A program made the position numbers and the translations under genes. The notes under the pieces are model-generated. The model saw only the letters and a program-made list of their open reading frames with translations. It was not told the origin of the DNA and searched no databases. A stretch of DNA of 9,668 nucleotides, taken from the NCBI GenBank assembly GCA_945861315.1, contig CAMAUB010000034.1:1-9668 (forward strand), read 5' to 3'. The stretch is from Chlamydia trachomatis. Lineage in GTDB: Bacteria > Chlamydiota > Chlamydiia > Chlamydiales > JAAKFR01. Below, in pieces: positions 1 through 5,300 of this stretch. Position 1 is the first letter of the stretch. Each line of letters opens with the position of its first letter.

Positions 1-1
1 G

Positions 2-169
2 AATTGCGTCCAAATTAAACATAAAATTAGCCAAGGGTTCGTTAAAACGATAACATGGACGACTCCCAGTCATCCCTGTTATTATTTTAACCTGAGTTTT
101 GGGTTTATCCCTGAAGATCTGCAGGATAAACCCAAAACTCAGGTTTTTACGGATCCAAAGCGTGTTTGA
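2..169 (+). CDS. Possible 3' end of an unidentified upstream gene (partial)
   Basis: This frame is open from the window edge for 55 codons and ends at TGA 167-169, overlapping the preferred GTG start of fliP (162) by 8 nt, an arrangement common in tightly packed operons. The deduced C-terminus is hydrophilic and ends ...TDPKRV. I do not recognise it, and it does not resemble the C-termini of FliN or FliM. It reads straight through both arms of the 89-145 inverted repeat, which is unusual for coding DNA. An open stretch of this length could arise by chance. Alternatives are the other + frame, which ends at TAA 51-53, or a divergent gene on the - strand. Confidence 0.2.
   Translation, partial: NCVQIKHKISQGFVKTITWTTPSHPCYYFNLSFGFIPEDLQDKPKTQVFTDPKRV
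89..145 (+). terminator. Perfect 22-bp inverted repeat with 13-nt loop and following T run; terminator- or attenuator-like
   Basis: Arms 89-110 and 124-145 are exact reverse complements, separated by loop 111-123. T residues 144-148 finish the right arm and follow it, giving the look of an intrinsic terminator acting in the + direction. On the other strand the stem is not followed by a comparable T run. The hairpin ends only 16 nt before the likely fliP start, so it could end an upstream transcript, attenuate entry into fliPQR, or be an inserted palindrome. The structure is certain; the function is inferred. Confidence 0.5.
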
Positions 170-812
170 GCATTTTCATGTTGTAGCAGTTACTATCTTA
201 TTAGCACTTGTTCCACTTGCCTTTATTTTAATGACCTCGTTTACGCGCATCTCAATTATACTCACATTTTTAAGGCAAGCACTTAACACCTCTGTTCCCT
301 CAACACAGGTTATTATCGCCCTCTCTCTTATCTTAACTGCCTACGTCATGCATCCTGTGATTGCAGAGATTCAAGAGAATGCAATCAATCCTTATTTTGA
401 AGGAAAATTTAAAAGTGAGGATCAGTTTGGAGAAGCCAAAGCGTTTTTAATCCACGCTTGGCCACCTTTGAGAAAGTTTATGCTCTTCCATACACGGGAG
501 AAAGATTTGAGCCTCTTTTTAGATATGGGCCATATCGAACTGCCGCAAGATCAGGTCATTGATCCACACACACTTCCTTGGTATTGTATTATCCCCTCCT
601 TTGTTTTATCGGAGCTTCGCACAGCCTTTATGCTGGGATTTTTGCTCTTTTTACCTTTTCTTGTGATTGACATGGTCATCACCTCTCTTCTTATGTCGAT
701 GGGGATGATTTTGCTTCCGCCTGTGATGATCTCCTTTCCATTCAAAATTTTATTGTTTGTCGTCGTCGATGGATGGCATCTCATTATTCAACAAGTTGTG
801 ACAGGATATTGA
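162..812 (+). CDS. fliP: Flagellar biosynthesis protein FliP (export gate subunit)
   Basis: FliP is an integral membrane subunit of the FliPQR gate, through which flagellar rod, hook and filament proteins leave the cytoplasm. The protein has an N-terminal membrane segment followed by MTSFTRI, a central soluble segment containing PLRKFMLFHTREKDLSLF, then SELRTAFMLGF, a PFLVIDMV membrane segment and the C-terminal SMGMILLPPVMISFPFK...VDGW block. The MTSFTRI and LPPVMIS forms are flagellar; injectisome SctR usually has ATSFVK-like and SPLTIS-like forms. The frame could be extended to TTG 99, but that adds 21 residues encoded by the hairpin with no ribosome site. GTG 162 has GGA at 151-153, 8 nt upstream, and gives 216 residues. 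That is shorter than typical FliP (about 245), because the cleaved signal peptide and the segment after it are missing. fliQ follows after 1 nt. Confidence 0.9.
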   Translation: MFEHFHVVAVTILLALVPLAFILMTSFTRISIILTFLRQALNTSVPSTQVIIALSLILTAYVMHPVIAEIQENAINPYFEGKFKSEDQFGEAKAFLIHAWPPLRKFMLFHTREKDLSLFLDMGHIELPQDQVIDPHTLPWYCIIPSFVLSELRTAFMLGFLLFLPFLVIDMVITSLLMSMGMILLPPVMISFPFKILLFVVVDGWHLIIQQVVTGY

Positions 813-813
813 T

Positions 814-1107
814 ATGACACCAGAACAAATCACGCAGATTATTCGACAAACACTCTTTATTGCGCTTGAAATGGCGGCTCCCTTTTTGATCTTGGCCTTA
901 GTTGTTGGACTACTTATCTCAATTTTTCAATCAATCACTCACATCCAAGAAATCACGCTCTCTTTTGTCCCAAAAATGTTGATTGTCGCCGCTTCTCTTG
1001 CCATCTTCTTTCCTTGGATGTTGAAAATTTTGACCAAGTTTACAAACGATCTTCTGATCCATCAATGGGATAAAATCACCCATTTTGCGCACTATGTAGG
1101 AGGGTGA
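814..1107 (+). CDS. fliQ: Flagellar biosynthesis protein FliQ (export gate subunit)
   Basis: FliQ is the small two-helix subunit that packs around FliP in the flagellar export gate. At 97 residues it is close to the family norm of about 90. It begins MTPEQITQIIRQTLFIAL, then has a first membrane hairpin (about residues 18-40), the family hallmark loop around QSITHIQEITLSFVPK (about 39-54), and a second membrane segment with FFPWML (about 65-70). The C-terminal tail is slightly longer than usual and hydrophilic. It starts 1 nt after the fliP stop, with AGGA at 803-806 as ribosome site, and ends 4 nt before fliR, so the three genes are expected to be co-transcribed. Injectisome SctS is the related alternative, but FliP and FliR on either side favour FliQ. 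Confidence 0.9.
   Translation: MTPEQITQIIRQTLFIALEMAAPFLILALVVGLLISIFQSITHIQEITLSFVPKMLIVAASLAIFFPWMLKILTKFTNDLLIHQWDKITHFAHYVGG
1098..1104 (+). promoter_or_regulatory. Strong Shine-Dalgarno site that fixes the fliR start
   Basis: AGGAGGG lies 7 nt before ATG 1112. Together with the in-frame TAG at 1097-1099, it rules out a longer FliR N-terminus. Confidence 0.85.
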
Positions 1108-1111
1108 TCTC

Positions 1112-1834
1112 ATGATCTTTCTTGCAATGCTAGCTCGCATCAGCGGCTTTTTTCTCATCTCTCCCTTCTTTTCCCAAAAACAGATCCCTATCTATGTACG
1201 CTTTGGTTTAACACTTGTGTGCTCATTTCTTTTAGCTCCCATGATGACAACCCTTCCAAAGATCGAATCACTTCCAGTTCTCATCATGGTTAAAGAGGTG
1301 ATCATCGGCTATCTTTTGGGTTTTTTATTCTCACTCATCTTTGAAGCTGCCGCTATGGCTGGTCAAGTCATTGGAACAATGAGCGGCTTTAGCGCTACTG
1401 AGCTTGTTGACCCGGGGGCTGACTCAAAACCTCTGTTTGGAAAGCTATTTACGCTCTGTCTCTTTCTACTTTTCTTGGCTTCTGATTTTCATCACTTACT
1501 GCTACGCTTTCTCTTCGAAAGTTTCACATGGGTGCCAGTTGGCCCCATTTCAAAGACAATGCTTCTTGGAATGGCACAAGCGGCCTCACACCTTTTTCAG
1601 ATGACCCTCAGCTTTGCTATCATTCCGATGGTACTTCTTGGCGTAGTCATCACCTGTTTCGCCATCTTGACACGCTTTTTGCCAGAGCTTCCAATTTTTT
1701 GGATTGGATTTCCCTTTCAAATGATTATTGGTATATTCGCACTCGCATTAGCACTTACGTTTTTTAATGATATCTTAAAGAACGGATTCTTTGAATTAAT
1801 GAGTCTAACAAAAAGATTTCTTTTCTCGTTGTAA
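1112..1834 (+). CDS. fliR: Flagellar biosynthesis protein FliR (export gate subunit)
   Basis: FliR completes the FliP-FliQ-FliR export gate in the inner membrane. It is a highly hydrophobic protein of 240 residues with about six predicted membrane segments. Family features include ARISGFF...SPFFSQKQIP near the N-terminus, the GQVIGTMSGFSATELVDPG block around residues 83-101, and the SFTWVPVGP segment after the central helices. FliR is typically about 260 residues; this copy is short at the N-terminus. A TAG at 1097-1099 in the same frame and the strong AGGAGGG ribosome site at 1098-1104, 7 nt before ATG 1112, fix the start, so the short form is real unless there is a sequencing error. flhB and flhA, often next in flagellar operons, are absent here; a lipoprotein gene and csrA follow instead. 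Confidence 0.9.
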   Translation: MIFLAMLARISGFFLISPFFSQKQIPIYVRFGLTLVCSFLLAPMMTTLPKIESLPVLIMVKEVIIGYLLGFLFSLIFEAAAMAGQVIGTMSGFSATELVDPGADSKPLFGKLFTLCLFLLFLASDFHHLLLRFLFESFTWVPVGPISKTMLLGMAQAASHLFQMTLSFAIIPMVLLGVVITCFAILTRFLPELPIFWIGFPFQMIIGIFALALALTFFNDILKNGFFELMSLTKRFLFSL

Positions 1835-1857
1835 TTTTCTGCGATGTCACCTATATT
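1829..1857 (+). promoter_or_regulatory. Putative sigma-70-type promoter for the lipoprotein-csrA-dnaQ-mqnD-mqnB run
   Basis: TTGTAA (1829-1834, 4 of 6 to TTGACA) is separated by exactly 17 nt from TATATT (1852-1857, 5 of 6 to TATAAT). The -35 element overlaps the fliR stop codon. Transcription would begin near 1864, about 29 nt before the small lipoprotein start. This is pattern matching only; AT-rich DNA gives such matches by chance. Confidence 0.35.
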
Positions 1858-1892
1858 GCCTAAATATCAGTTATTTGACTGCGGGGTTAAAT

Positions 1893-2039
1893 GTGAAAAA
1901 AATTGTATTATTCATTCTACTGACACTGACTACTGGCTGCCTTTATAAGATGCCCAACGACGACACGATTTCTACGCTACCTAATACAAACAATCCCCAA
2001 TTAACTCGAGAAAAACCCATACAGTACATACCGAGCTAA
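1893..2039 (+). CDS. Predicted small lipoprotein (48 aa), function unknown
   Basis: A 48-codon frame begins at GTG 1893 with a GGGG ribosome-site-like run at 1883-1886 and ends at TAA 2037-2039. It starts MKKIVLFILLTLTTGC: two lysines, a hydrophobic core and Cys16 after TTG, which resembles a lipoprotein signal peptide. The -3 residue is Thr rather than the usual Leu/Val/Ile, so the lipobox is imperfect. Leu follows the cysteine, compatible with outer-membrane sorting in Gram-negative bacteria. The mature part is about 33 residues, polar, rich in Asn, Thr and Pro, with no domain I recognise. It lies 58 nt after fliR and ends 3 nt before csrA, so its translation is probably coupled to csrA. 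Genes this small are often missed by annotation pipelines. Confidence 0.6.
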   Translation: MKKIVLFILLTLTTGCLYKMPNDDTISTLPNTNNPQLTREKPIQYIPS

Positions 2040-2042
2040 AAT

Positions 2043-2243
2043 ATGTTAGTATTAACACGCAAACCGGAACAAAAAATAAAGATCGGTAAGGACATTGTGA
2101 TTACTGTCCTGAAAGTGCAAGGAGATCAAGTCTCAATCGGAATCGAAGCTCCAAAAGAGCTTCAAATCGTTAGGAAGGAGCTGCTCGATTCAAACCGAAC
2201 AAAGGACGACAAAGATCATGCACCCGATCTATTACGACACTGA
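2043..2243 (+). CDS. csrA: Carbon storage regulator CsrA (RNA-binding translational regulator)
   Basis: CsrA is a small dimeric protein that binds GGA motifs in mRNA leaders and alters translation or stability. Targets in other bacteria commonly include flagellar genes. The 66-residue product begins MLVLTRK, contains IKIG...ITVLKVQG and GIEAPKELQIVRKEL, and keeps the RNA-contacting residues Leu4 and Arg44. Two departures from the usual pattern are visible: the GE after LTRK/R is replaced by PEQK, and the usual Arg31 of VRIG is Ser (VSIG). The C-terminal tail (about residues 50-66) is polar and rich in Asp and Lys, and its last codons overlap the start of the next gene by 26 nt. The start lies 3 nt after the lipoprotein stop with no clear ribosome site, so expression is probably coupled. 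A fliW antagonist gene is not in the window. Confidence 0.93.
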   Translation: MLVLTRKPEQKIKIGKDIVITVLKVQGDQVSIGIEAPKELQIVRKELLDSNRTKDDKDHAPDLLRH

Positions 2244-2904
2244 GACGACAGGGACGCGTCCAGAAGATGACCGGATTATAGAAATTGCTGCCTACGATAG
2301 CGATCGAAAACAAAAGTTTTCGATGTTAGTTAATCCGGGCATTCCGATTCCAAAAGAGGCCACAAATATTCATGGCATCACGGATGAGATGGTTAGTGCT
2401 GCACCAACATTTAAAGAAGTTGGAGCAGCATTCGTTGAATTTTGTGGTGAAGATGGAGTTTTAATTGCACACAACAATGACAATTTTGACCGCCACTTTT
2501 TAACTCATGAATCAAGCCGACACGGGATTACCTTTCCTAAATGGGAGATGGTCGACACCCTTAAATGGGCACGAAAATATCGTCCTGATTTGCCAAGACA
2601 CAGCCTCCAATTTTTACGCCAAATCTATGGCATTGCAGAAAACCAAGCACACCGCGCACTAGAAGACGTAGTCGTCCTCCATCAGATCTTTAGTCAGATG
2701 ATTGATGACCTTGATATTGCAACCGTGCTTGAGCTAATGAAAGATGGACCACAAGGTGATACCATGCCCTTTGGTAAGTACTTAGGCAAACCGCTTTCTG
2801 AAATACCACCTGATTACATCAAGTGGCTAGCCAAACAAGGCGCTTTTGACAAACCAGAAAACAGCCGCCTCAAAGCTACGTTTGAAAAGTTACAAGTACT
2901 GTGA
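2218..2904 (+). CDS. dnaQ: DnaQ-like DEDDh 3'-5' exonuclease with C-terminal DUF3820-like domain
   Basis: This is a 3'-5' exonuclease of the DNA polymerase III epsilon superfamily, acting on single-stranded or mispaired 3' ends. All three exonuclease motifs are present: DTETTG (Asp7, Glu9), HNNDNFD (Asp91) and HRALED (His145, Asp150), the DEDDh arrangement. Residues about 183-225 (MPFGKYLGKPLSEIPPDYIKWL...) form a second small module resembling DUF3820, found at the end of some stand-alone DnaQ-like nucleases. At 228 residues it could be the proofreading subunit or a separate repair or RNA exonuclease; chlamydiae are annotated with more than one dnaQ. The ATG lies inside csrA, and the TGA is shared with the GTG of mqnD (GTGA, 2901-2904). 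Its place before mqnD and mqnB matches Chlamydia gene order. Confidence 0.88.
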   Translation: MHPIYYDTETTGTRPEDDRIIEIAAYDSDRKQKFSMLVNPGIPIPKEATNIHGITDEMVSAAPTFKEVGAAFVEFCGEDGVLIAHNNDNFDRHFLTHESSRHGITFPKWEMVDTLKWARKYRPDLPRHSLQFLRQIYGIAENQAHRALEDVVVLHQIFSQMIDDLDIATVLELMKDGPQGDTMPFGKYLGKPLSEIPPDYIKWLAKQGAFDKPENSRLKATFEKLQVL

Positions 2905-3674
2905 AAGTCGCCCTCTCTCCTTGTCCTAATGACACATTTCTTTTCTACGCGTGGATTCATAAAGCAATTAACTCCCCCATTTCTATTGAACCCACCTATG
3001 CCGATATTCAGCAACTCAACCAGTGGGCAATAGAGGGAAGCTACCCCCTAATCAAACTCTCTTTTGCAACGCTTGCACACGTCCTTGATCGCTATCAATT
3101 ACTACCAGTTGGAGCAGCACTTGGCTACAACTGCGGCCCCAAAATTATTGCAAAAGAGAAGAGAGATACCTATGGACGCATCGCCATTCCAGGGAAGCTG
3201 ACAACAGCACATATGCTTTTTGATCGCTTGGGGCTTACTGCAACAGAAAAATACTTTTGTCGCTACGATGAGATCTATACCCTTTTGCATCAAGGAAAAG
3301 TTGATTCAGGCCTTATCATCCATGAATCGCGCTTCACCTATCAACAAGAGGGCTTTGTTGAATGTGCCGACCTTGGAGAACTTTGGGGAGGACTTCTCCC
3401 CCTTGGTGGCTTGGCTGTGCACAAAGATTTCCCCCACATCCCAGAATTAATCTCGACACTTAAACGCTCACTTGAGTATGCTCATCAAAATTCACAGCAG
3501 GCCGAAGCATTTATTCTCAAGCATAGCCAAGAGAAGAATCGTGCTGTAGTCTATAAGCACATAAAAACCTATGTCAATCAGGAGAGTTTGCAGCTAAGCA
3601 CTGCTGGCATGAGTGCAATAACGCGTCTAATCAATCATGAAGCTGATACTATTTGCCCAAACTTCCGAAGCTGA
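2901..3674 (+). CDS. mqnD: MqnD, 1,4-dihydroxy-6-naphthoate synthase (futalosine menaquinone pathway)
   Basis: MqnD converts cyclic dehypoxanthinyl futalosine to 1,4-dihydroxy-6-naphthoate, a late ring-forming step of menaquinone synthesis by the futalosine route. The product has 257 residues and the fold of periplasmic-type binding proteins. Visible family motifs are SPCPNDTF (residues 6-13), IKLSFA...LLPVGAALGYNCGP (about 51-80), PGKLTTA (97-103) and HESRFTY (141-147). His141 corresponds to the histidine proposed as the base in the Thermus enzyme. A CADLGELWGG segment follows. Start is GTG 2901, in a 4-nt GTGA overlap with the exonuclease stop, a form that usually means re-initiation by the same ribosome. 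The next gene begins 38 nt before this one ends. mqnA and mqnC are not in the window. Confidence 0.92.
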   Translation: MKVALSPCPNDTFLFYAWIHKAINSPISIEPTYADIQQLNQWAIEGSYPLIKLSFATLAHVLDRYQLLPVGAALGYNCGPKIIAKEKRDTYGRIAIPGKLTTAHMLFDRLGLTATEKYFCRYDEIYTLLHQGKVDSGLIIHESRFTYQQEGFVECADLGELWGGLLPLGGLAVHKDFPHIPELISTLKRSLEYAHQNSQQAEAFILKHSQEKNRAVVYKHIKTYVNQESLQLSTAGMSAITRLINHEADTICPNFRS

Positions 3675-4278
3675 AGCAACCATTGAGCAACTCGGTGCTA
3701 CCCCCATTCCAGGCCATAAAGCCGAAATTTGGTCAGAGGGAGTAGTTCCAACCCTCTACCGCTATGAGGATGGAGTGATAGCTATCACAAATATTGGACT
3801 CCACAGCGCCGCTGCAGCTGTTGCCAAATATAGCGCTGCATGCAGCGAAATCTGGAATATTGGCTTTGCCGGAGCACTAAAAGGGGGGCTAGATATTGCC
3901 TGCATCGTCCCCATACGCCACGTTGGGAAATATGTCCCCCTTGATGATCATGAACTTGACCTTCAATCACACGATTGCCTGAAGCAAATACTACCTGACA
4001 TCTCCTTGCAAGATGCAACCCATTCCCTTATCTCCTCAGACTTCCCTATTCATAACAAACTTCATCGTGACCGCCTAGCACCAAACTACGATCTGGTTGA
4101 TATGGAAGGATACGCCATCGCACACCTTGCAAAAGAGCTTGGAAAAAAATGCTATATGTGGAAAATCGTTTCCGACTTTGCAACTCCTGGTGGTCGCGAA
4201 CTCATTCGCAAAAACAAACGAAAACTCTCAGAAGAAATAGCGAGGCATATTATCAATGAAAGCAGCCGTACTACATGA
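3637..4278 (+). CDS. mqnB: Futalosine hydrolase MqnB (MTAN-fold nucleosidase)
   Basis: This nucleosidase removes the purine base from futalosine, giving dehypoxanthine futalosine. The Chlamydia homologue CT263, first annotated as MTA/SAH nucleosidase, has been linked to this role. The 213-residue protein has the PNP/MTAN pattern: a start like MKLILFAQTSEAEAT, ITNIGLHSAA (about 50-59), IWNIGFAGAL (72-81), VDMEGYAIA (154-162) with the ribose-contacting Glu157, and IVSDFA (177-182) with Asp180 in the place of the catalytic acid. Its start lies 38 nt inside mqnD in another frame and its end overlaps the next gene by 23 nt, so translation is tightly coupled. Adjacent mqnD supports a futalosine substrate. 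A generic MTA/SAH nucleosidase remains possible. Confidence 0.88.
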   Translation: MKLILFAQTSEAEATIEQLGATPIPGHKAEIWSEGVVPTLYRYEDGVIAITNIGLHSAAAAVAKYSAACSEIWNIGFAGALKGGLDIACIVPIRHVGKYVPLDDHELDLQSHDCLKQILPDISLQDATHSLISSDFPIHNKLHRDRLAPNYDLVDMEGYAIAHLAKELGKKCYMWKIVSDFATPGGRELIRKNKRKLSEEIARHIINESSRTT

Positions 4279-5212
4279 ATTCAAAGGGATTAAGTCAATC
4301 TCCATCGATGAGATCGCCGCCCCAACTCCAAAACCACACCAAGTGCAGATCAAAGTCCACTATGCCGGCATCAACCCAGTTGACTGGAAAATAGCTGAGG
4401 GAAGGTTCAAAGAGCGCATAGAACATCGCTTTCCCATCACACCTGGTTGGGATGTTTCAGGAACCATTTCTGCCCTTGGCAAAGATGTCACAACATCGAA
4501 CGTGGGCGACCACGTCTTTGCCTTTTGCTTTGAAGGAAATGTTATCCACCAAGGCGCTTATGCAGAGTACGTTTGTTTTGATGCACAACATGTTGTTCTC
4601 AAGCCCAAATCACTCTCCTTTGCAGAAGCTGCAGCCGTACCACTTGCCGCGCTTACCGCTTGGCAAGCGATCCATGATCATATGACACTGAAGCCTCGCG
4701 ATAAAATCCTCATCCAAGCAGGAGCAGGTGGAGTTGGAGGATTTGCAATCCAATTTGCAAAAAATAAAGGGGCTTATGTCATCACCACGACCTCTTCAAA
4801 GAACATCAACTATGTTGCAGATTTTGGAGCAGATGAGATCATCGACTACAAAAAAGCGCCATTTGAGAAGCAAATTAAAGAAAATTACTCAGAAAAGCTC
4901 GATATAATCTTTGACACAGTTGGAGGAGAGTCTCTCAACAAAAGTCTTCCTCTTCTCAAGAAGGGAGGACAACTTGTTACAATTGCCGGCGTTGTAGATC
5001 CAAATAGTGCTAAGAACTTAGGAATCTTATCCAAATGGTTTATGCTCAAGGCAAATGGCAAGCAACTTGCAGAGATTGGCTCACTTTTGGCCACTGACAA
5101 GCTCAAGCTTCCAGATATTAAAGTAATCCCATTTGAGGACTTTGAATCAGCTTTGCACCAAAGCTGTGAGGGACATGTAAGAGGAAAGCTTGTTTTAGAG
5201 CTGCCTGTCTAA
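4256..5212 (+). CDS. Zinc-independent MDR oxidoreductase, NADPH:quinone-reductase-like
   Basis: This is a medium-chain dehydrogenase/reductase of 318 residues, the usual length for the quinone oxidoreductase branch. It has the GroES-like N-terminal half with HYAGINPVDWKIAEG (about 35-49) and PGWDVSGTI (63-71). It then has the AEAAAVPLAALTAWQAI helix (123-139) and the nucleotide-binding AGAGGVGGFAIQFAK (155-169), and ends GHVRGKLVLEL. No catalytic-zinc cysteine/histidine set or structural-zinc cysteine cluster is evident, so a zinc-free reductase using NADPH is expected. The true substrate of such proteins cannot be read from sequence: quinones, enones or other reactive carbonyls are all known. 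It starts 23 nt inside mqnB and closes the run, so a link to quinone metabolism is tempting but unproven. Confidence 0.88.
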   Translation: MKAAVLHEFKGIKSISIDEIAAPTPKPHQVQIKVHYAGINPVDWKIAEGRFKERIEHRFPITPGWDVSGTISALGKDVTTSNVGDHVFAFCFEGNVIHQGAYAEYVCFDAQHVVLKPKSLSFAEAAAVPLAALTAWQAIHDHMTLKPRDKILIQAGAGGVGGFAIQFAKNKGAYVITTTSSKNINYVADFGADEIIDYKKAPFEKQIKENYSEKLDIIFDTVGGESLNKSLPLLKKGGQLVTIAGVVDPNSAKNLGILSKWFMLKANGKQLAEIGSLLATDKLKLPDIKVIPFEDFESALHQSCEGHVRGKLVLELPV

Positions 5213-5240
5213 TGTATAAATGATATTCCAAACCTATTAC

Positions 5241-5269
5241 TTGCAGATGCACTGAAAAAATGCTCTAAT
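5241..5269 (+). promoter_or_regulatory. Putative sigma-70-type promoter for the methyltransferase-glycosyltransferase pair
   Basis: In the 88-nt gap after the oxidoreductase, TTGCAG (5241-5246, 3 of 6 to consensus) and TCTAAT (5264-5269, 5 of 6) are 17 nt apart. Transcription would begin near 5276, leaving a leader of about 25 nt without a visible ribosome site before GTG 5301. The rest of the gap is AT-rich with no clear terminator. Confidence 0.35.
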
Positions 5270-5300
5270 CCTACCTAAATAATTAAACCATGTATCTCTT

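Noticed and set aside
22..53. A possible sigma-28 flagellar promoter (TAAAATTA ... AACGATAA) before fliP
   Set aside because: The two elements are 16 nt apart instead of about 11, and the second matches only 6 of 8 bases of GCCGATAA.
1..73. A - strand frame starting at ATG 73-71 and open to the window edge, as a divergent gene
   Set aside because: Only 24 codons are visible, the product is not recognisable, and competing + strand frames over the same bases are equally open.
72..113. Direct repeat ATCCCTG (72-78 and 107-113)
   Set aside because: Seven bases repeated once is expected by chance and does not mark a target duplication next to an identifiable element.
115..156. BglII, PstI and BamHI recognition sequences close together, suggesting a cloning polylinker
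   Set aside because: They are spread over 42 bp, partly formed by the inverted repeat, and no vector sequence accompanies them; chance is more likely.
162..1834. Reading the three membrane genes as injectisome sctR-sctS-sctT
   Set aside because: The conserved blocks (MTSFTRI, LPPVMISFPFK, FFPWML) are of the flagellar form, and csrA lies next to them.
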